64,000 nt of DNA, from assembly GCF_046630445.1 (NCBI RefSeq), contig NC_092333.1, positions 356,781,001 to 356,845,000 on the forward strand, written 5' to 3'. Under the pieces are notes generated by a model, which searched no databases, was not told where the DNA came from, and saw nothing but the letters and a program-made list of their open reading frames with translations. The stretch comes from Rutidosis leptorrhynchoides. Lineage: Eukaryota; Streptophyta; Magnoliopsida; Asterales; Asteraceae. Both the position numbers and the translations under genes were made by a program. Every line of letters starts with the position of its first letter. Within the stretch, counting starts at the first letter, position 1. Below, in pieces: positions 59,116 through 64,000 of this stretch.

Positions 59116-62100
59116 CTTCCGTGCTATTATTGGGCTTCATATTTTCTCTTATATTTTGGAGCTCTTTGCATTTCAATTATCCTCCCGACCTCTAGTAAAG
59201 CGAGTAATGGTCCAGAATTCGTAAGTATGGAATTTCGGATAAACATCATGTTCTAAATAAGAAAGAATGTATTAGCACGATTTGATTTTTTTTCAAATTA
59301 CCAGAATCACTGAGAATAGAACTATCAAGAATATACTTTCTTGATATGTTCAGAAGTTAAGCTAAATGAAAGAGTTATGTAACATGGCACATGATGACGT
59401 TATGATATGTGAATCATCACGTTCCATTAGAAACTCAGCATGACCTACTGTAATATAATCACGTTGATCAAGTGTCATTATATTATACTAACTCATGCAT
59501 CAGTTCCTAACACTACTTCAAAAACATTCATAGTTTAAACTCGAAAGTTTACTGAATATAGAAACTAAAATAGTTTCTTTTATGATGTAACACAGATAAC
59601 GCGAAGAGATAAATAATATCGGGCAAGAATATTTATGAAGATATCTTCAGAAATATCGAAGATATTTATGATAATATTTTGGAATTTCTAAGATCGAAGT
59701 TTGATGAAGAAAGATTTTTCCACAAGATTTAACATGACTTCGAAGCAAGATATTTGCTGAAGATTTCATTGGATCCAGAATTACCTGGATTCTTTGAATA
59801 TAGGGTCTGGTCCTTGTATTTGTCCTTGGTCTCCTTCATGGGTAGCTCAATCTATTTTTCAATACCCAATTTTCTATCGAACGTTCCTAACACTCCTTTC
59901 TTTATCATCAAACTTTTGGTCGTTTAGACCATCTACCATTTTTCTGTTTCCTCTGCATTTAATGCTATGATATCTGAATCATCGGTTATTAATCCGAGGT
60001 GGTTTCAGGAAAAATTGTGTTTTTAGATGATTAAACGCCGATGGTAATATGGTGGAATATGAAAGGTTCCCTGGTAACAATAAAAGAGCACGCGTATATA
60101 TCAACGTTATAATAAGGTTGTTTCGTACGAAAAGTCGAAGTTGAATTGCTGAAGTTGTGACAAAAGTGGCTAATTTGGAAAGGAATTGCAAAGTTATTTT
60201 CGGTGATAACAACGCCAAAGGAGCTAGTACAGATACGTGTTAAACGTTTATACAAGTTCCGAGTGTTTTCAGGTGCATAATTATATGCATCAATCTTTTC
60301 TCTCGTAAATGAAGTGCGGTTGGTTCATCCTATCGATTAAGGTGTTTTCAAGAATCATGAAAGGTTTGAACGCAGAATGTAATCGTGAAGATACAAATGA
60401 TGTTTAAGACGAAATCAAGTGGTAACTTGAAGAATTGTTTAGTTTCATATATTATAATCAATATTTTAATTCATTTTAATTGTCCAATGTTATTAGTCCA
60501 CAGTCGATAGTCCACAGTTAACAGTCTAATAATTTATATATAGTTTAATATATAATATTCGAATTAATTAATAAATATCGTGACTCGTGTACATGTCTCA
60601 GACTCGATCACAACTCAAAGTATATATATTATTTGAGAATCAACCTCAACCCTGTATAGAGAACTCGATCATTACTGCATATAGAGTGTCTATGGTGATT
60701 CCAAATAATATATATAGATGCATCGATATGATATGTCAAAACCTTGTATACGTGTCCCGATATTTAAAGTGCGTAAAAATAAATAACAGAACTTAAATGA
60801 CGATAAATAAAGTACGTAAAGTAAATAACAGAAATTAAATGATGATAAATAAAATTGCGAGAATATAAATTGCGATAAATAAACTGCGATAAATAAATTG
60901 CGATGATTAAATTACGATAAATAAATTGCGATAAAATAAAATGTAATACGGAATTAACAGTTAGCTAGGAACAGTTAGCTAGGATCTTGTTAGCGTGGAT
61001 TCTTAACAAAATTTCATATTGTGAATTAGTCTGTTTCTAATCAATTTTTATTGTGTCCATTATTTCTTCATTATGCCACTTGTTGGATTCTGATAGGTCA
61101 AAATCCAAATATGAAATTGAATTTGAATGAAAATAGTTATTCTTTGGTGAGCGGATACGTATATCGGTGGTTGTAAGTAGGATAGTGAATGACTATTGAA
61201 TCAGATTCGAAGAATATACAGTATAACATGTTAATATGAAAGTTAAATATTTCCTCAGGTATTACCTACTCGTTAAAATATTTTCACCATTAACAGTTTG
61301 TACAAAAGAATTTTTAATTACAATCTTTATGAAAACATATATACATATATATTTTCTTCAGATGTAATCATGGATTTAATGAGTTAACTTAATATTAAAC
61401 TCATTTATTTTTTGGTTGGAACTAGAATAAATAATCTCTAAAACTTTAGAGATTACATATTCGCCATGTCGAACGAAGATAAATGAGGTAGAACGATACG
61501 TCGAACGATGATTATACTTGAGGTACGGAATGAGATGTTGAGACGTGTGATGTTGAGACTTGGGTTGTTGGGGGTACTGGTGTTGCCGGTGCTGTTGCTG
61601 AAGCTGGTAGGTTTTGCACCACGTTTTCCAAATTAATTACTTGAGCGCGAAGTTAGTTGACTTCTTTGATTACTCCGGGATGATTGTCGGTAAGAACGAG
61701 CAGATGAATAAGGTTCAGAATTATGGATAGAATATAATCTTGTTGAGTTACCCTAGAAATGAGACTGAAAATGGTGTCTCGAACAGGTTCGCCGATAAAC
61801 GCTTCAGGTTCATTGTCAAGAGATGAATTCGGTTGGTGGAAGGGATTGCTTTCTGCGCATTTCCATTAATTAAGTCGTCTACGATCCCATCAGATGAATT
61901 GATAATGGCTGATTGGTTGATTCATGCCGATGACGCTGTTTTCGGAGCTTAGGTGAACATCTATGTCGGAATAGCTGTCGGAATAACTATCGAAATAGCT
62001 ATCGGAATCTGAGGGACTCGAACTGGTTACAGGATTCATCTCGTACGATCAGATGAAGGATTTTCGATAAGAATTAGATTATAGGATGTAGATTAGTACC

Positions 62101-62452
62101 CTGCAATACATAATTTACATATGCATATATTACTAAAATCCCTTAAGTTACGAAGGAATCTACGGAAGCTGTCAGGCAAAGATAACAATAACATATATGC
62201 TAAGATATGAATTAGCAGATACGCTAAGATACGAATTTTGTCTATACACTATTCATGCATTCATTGCAGTAAGATGTGTCTAGACTAAGAATGATAAGCA
62301 GGTAATTTCCTAAGTATGATAAACAGATGATTTTCGACAAAAATGATAAGCAAAACTTTTGACATGCAGACACGGTCGAAGTCCAAACTCACTAATGCAT
62401 CCTAACGACTTTCAGTTAGACACACTACTACAAGACCTAGTTCGCTAAGACC

Positions 62453-62469
62453 ACCGCTCTGATACCAAC
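62453..62469 (-). other. PBS, initiator-Met tRNA type (copy B)
   Basis: Same as the copy A site, adjoining LTR 3 at 62470. Confidence 0.92.
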
Positions 62470-64000
62470 TGAAAGGACCCGTCCTAATCCATCCGAACTA
62501 AGTCCATATTGATTATAAATGATTCACATCAGTTGATTACATCGTGAGGTACTTGAACTCTATATGATACATTTTACAAACATTGCATTCGTTTTTGAAA
62601 AGACAATCTTTCATTACATCGAAATTTGACGGCATGCATATCATTTCATAATATATCTAACTATAATTGACTTAATAATAATCTTGATGAACTCAACGAC
62701 TCGAATGCAACGAATTTGGAAATATGCCATGAATGACTCCAAGTAATATCTTTAAAATGAGCAAATGCACAGCGGAAGATTTCTTTCGTACCTGAGAATA
62801 AACATGCTTTCAAGTGTCAACCAAAAGGTTGGTGAGTTCATTAGTTTAACATAAATAATCATTTCATAATTTTAATAGACCACAAGATTTCATATTTCCA
62901 TTTCTCATAAACATACGTCCCATGCATAGAGACAAAAATATCATTCATATGGATTGAGCACATGGTAACCGACATTCACAATATGCATATAAGAATATCC
63001 CCATCATTCCGGGATCCTCCTTCGGACATGATATAAATTTCGAAGTAGTAAAGCATCCGGTACTTTGGATGGGGCTTGTTGGGCCCGATAGATCTATCTT
63101 TAGAGTTCGCGTCAATTAGGGTGTCTGTTCCCTAATTCTTAGATTACCAGACTATATAAAAAGGGGCATATTCGATTTCGATCATTCAACCATATAATGT
63201 AGTTTCAATTACTTGTGTCTATTTCGTAAAACAGTTATAAAAACAGCGCATGTATTCTCAGTCCCAAAAACGTAAAGAGTAAAAGGGAGCAAATGAAACT
63301 CACACATATAAATATTGTAAAACAGTTAATAAAGCATTTGCATGTATTCTCAGCCCAAAAATATAAAGAGTAAAAAGGGAGAAAATGAAACTCACGCATA
63401 TAAATATTGTAAAACAGTTAATAAAGCATTTGCATGTATTCTCAGCCTAAAAATATGTAAAGAGTAAAAAGGGGCAAATGAAACTCACACATATAAATAT
63501 TGTAAAACAGTTAATAAAGCATTTGCATGTATTCTCAGCCCAAAAATGTAAAGAGTAAAAAGGGAGCAAATGAAACTCACGCATATAAATATTGTAAAAC
63601 AGTTAATAAAGCATTTGCATGTATTCTCAGCCCAAAAATATGTAAAGAGTAAAAAGGGGCAAATGAAACTCACCTAATGTATTTTGTAGTAAAAATACAT
63701 AGAACGACATTGAACAAGTATAAGGTTGGCCTCGGATTCACGAACCTCAAAGGAGTAGTCCTAAAACAAATGCCCAAGTCCGGGTTTGAACCCGCGACAT
63801 CCCGTTAACCCGATAACATCCTTAAACATCTTTATTATTATCGTTATTTCACATATCATTAACAAATCAATCATCATCATTTCCTAATCTTAACCATCAT
63901 CATTATCTAACACTCGTTACTTGATCATTATCTTTATCTCATCTATCTTGCCATCATCATCTATCACATACATTATCCATATATCAACATCATCCCGATC
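62470..64000 (-). repeat. LARD LTR 3 (truncated by window end)
   Basis: First 1531 bp (its 3' part in element orientation) including the minisatellite at 63229-63671 and the B-box-like word at about 63782-63794. Confidence 0.9.

Larger units (their letters stand above)
58503..62469 (-). other. LARD internal region B (3967 bp)
   Basis: Same length and content as internal region A, shifted by 8031 bp. It has the leader relic at 62039-61512 (-) and the weak ORF at 60255-60031 (-). Its internal 12-mer motif is altered by one base (near 61263-61275). Confidence 0.9.
46413..64000 (-). mobile_element. Tandem LARD array: LTR-INT-LTR-INT-LTR
   Basis: Head-to-tail units with an 8031 bp period: LTR 46413-50471, internal 50472-54438, LTR 54439-58502, internal 58503-62469, LTR from 62470 to the window end. 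Both internal regions are exactly 3967 bp and differ at about ten positions by eye. Each internal region begins with the initiator-Met-type PBS and ends with the conserved 3' motif. No pol domains are present. The arrangement is what unequal recombination between the two LTRs of one element produces. The outer right LTR and its target duplication are outside the window. Confidence 0.93.

Overview
The window is a repeat-dense stretch of a flowering-plant (eudicot) nuclear genome. The base composition is AT-rich, and almost everything in it is transposable-element DNA: Ty3/Gypsy elements of the Athila and chromovirus (Tekay/Del-like) lineages, Ty1/Copia elements, hAT and Stowaway MITEs, and large non-autonomous LTR elements. 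The LTR termini and the style of the repeats are what I associate with Asteraceae. That family-level placement is inference; the eudicot call is firm. I see one convincing host gene, an intronless NB-ARC protein gene at 39210-40643 (+).

Layout. (1) 1-7992: 3' part of a large non-autonomous LTR element (called LARD here), plus strand, ending in a 3.87 kb LTR. (2) 7993-11080: 3' remnant of a Tekay-like chromovirus (broken integrase, chromodomain-like tail, LTR). Its coding frame begins exactly where the LARD ends, so the LARD sits inside it. (3) 11081-12469: 3' part of an old Athila LTR (+), into which the chromovirus appears to have inserted. (4) 12691-29728: a complete Athila-type element on the minus strand, with 1.9 and 2.0 kb LTRs, a perfect AGTAT target duplication, a tRNA-Asp-type PBS, gag-pol with two premature stops and a frameshift, a small zinc-knuckle-like ORF, and a broken env-position ORF (ATHILA ORF-1 type) that looks spliced. 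(5) 30693-31596: a Stowaway MITE beside a hAT MITE, both with clean target duplications. (6) 32523-38811: a decayed Copia element (minus strand, 240 bp LTRs) holding a 16 bp tandem array and a second hAT MITE. (7) 39210-40643: the NB-ARC gene. (8) 41551-46412: a probable Copia (SIRE-like) LTR, unassigned DNA, a SINE-like segment and a short Copia LTR. (9) 46413-64000: a head-to-tail tandem LTR-INT-LTR-INT-LTR array of the LARD family on the minus strand, with an 8031 bp period, running off the window.

The most unusual items are: the tandem array; a small two-transmembrane ORF with its own TATA box, antisense to the LARD and kept in three copies at identical TATA-to-ATG spacing; six perfect copies of a 14 bp palindrome confined to non-coding parts of the Athila element; the splice-signal architecture downstream of Athila pol; and repeated PPT-like motifs. 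The element genes serve retrotransposition (capsid, protease, reverse transcriptase/RNase H, integrase), but every copy here is broken or non-autonomous, so movement would need enzymes supplied in trans. All sequence comparisons were made by eye, and no database search was possible.
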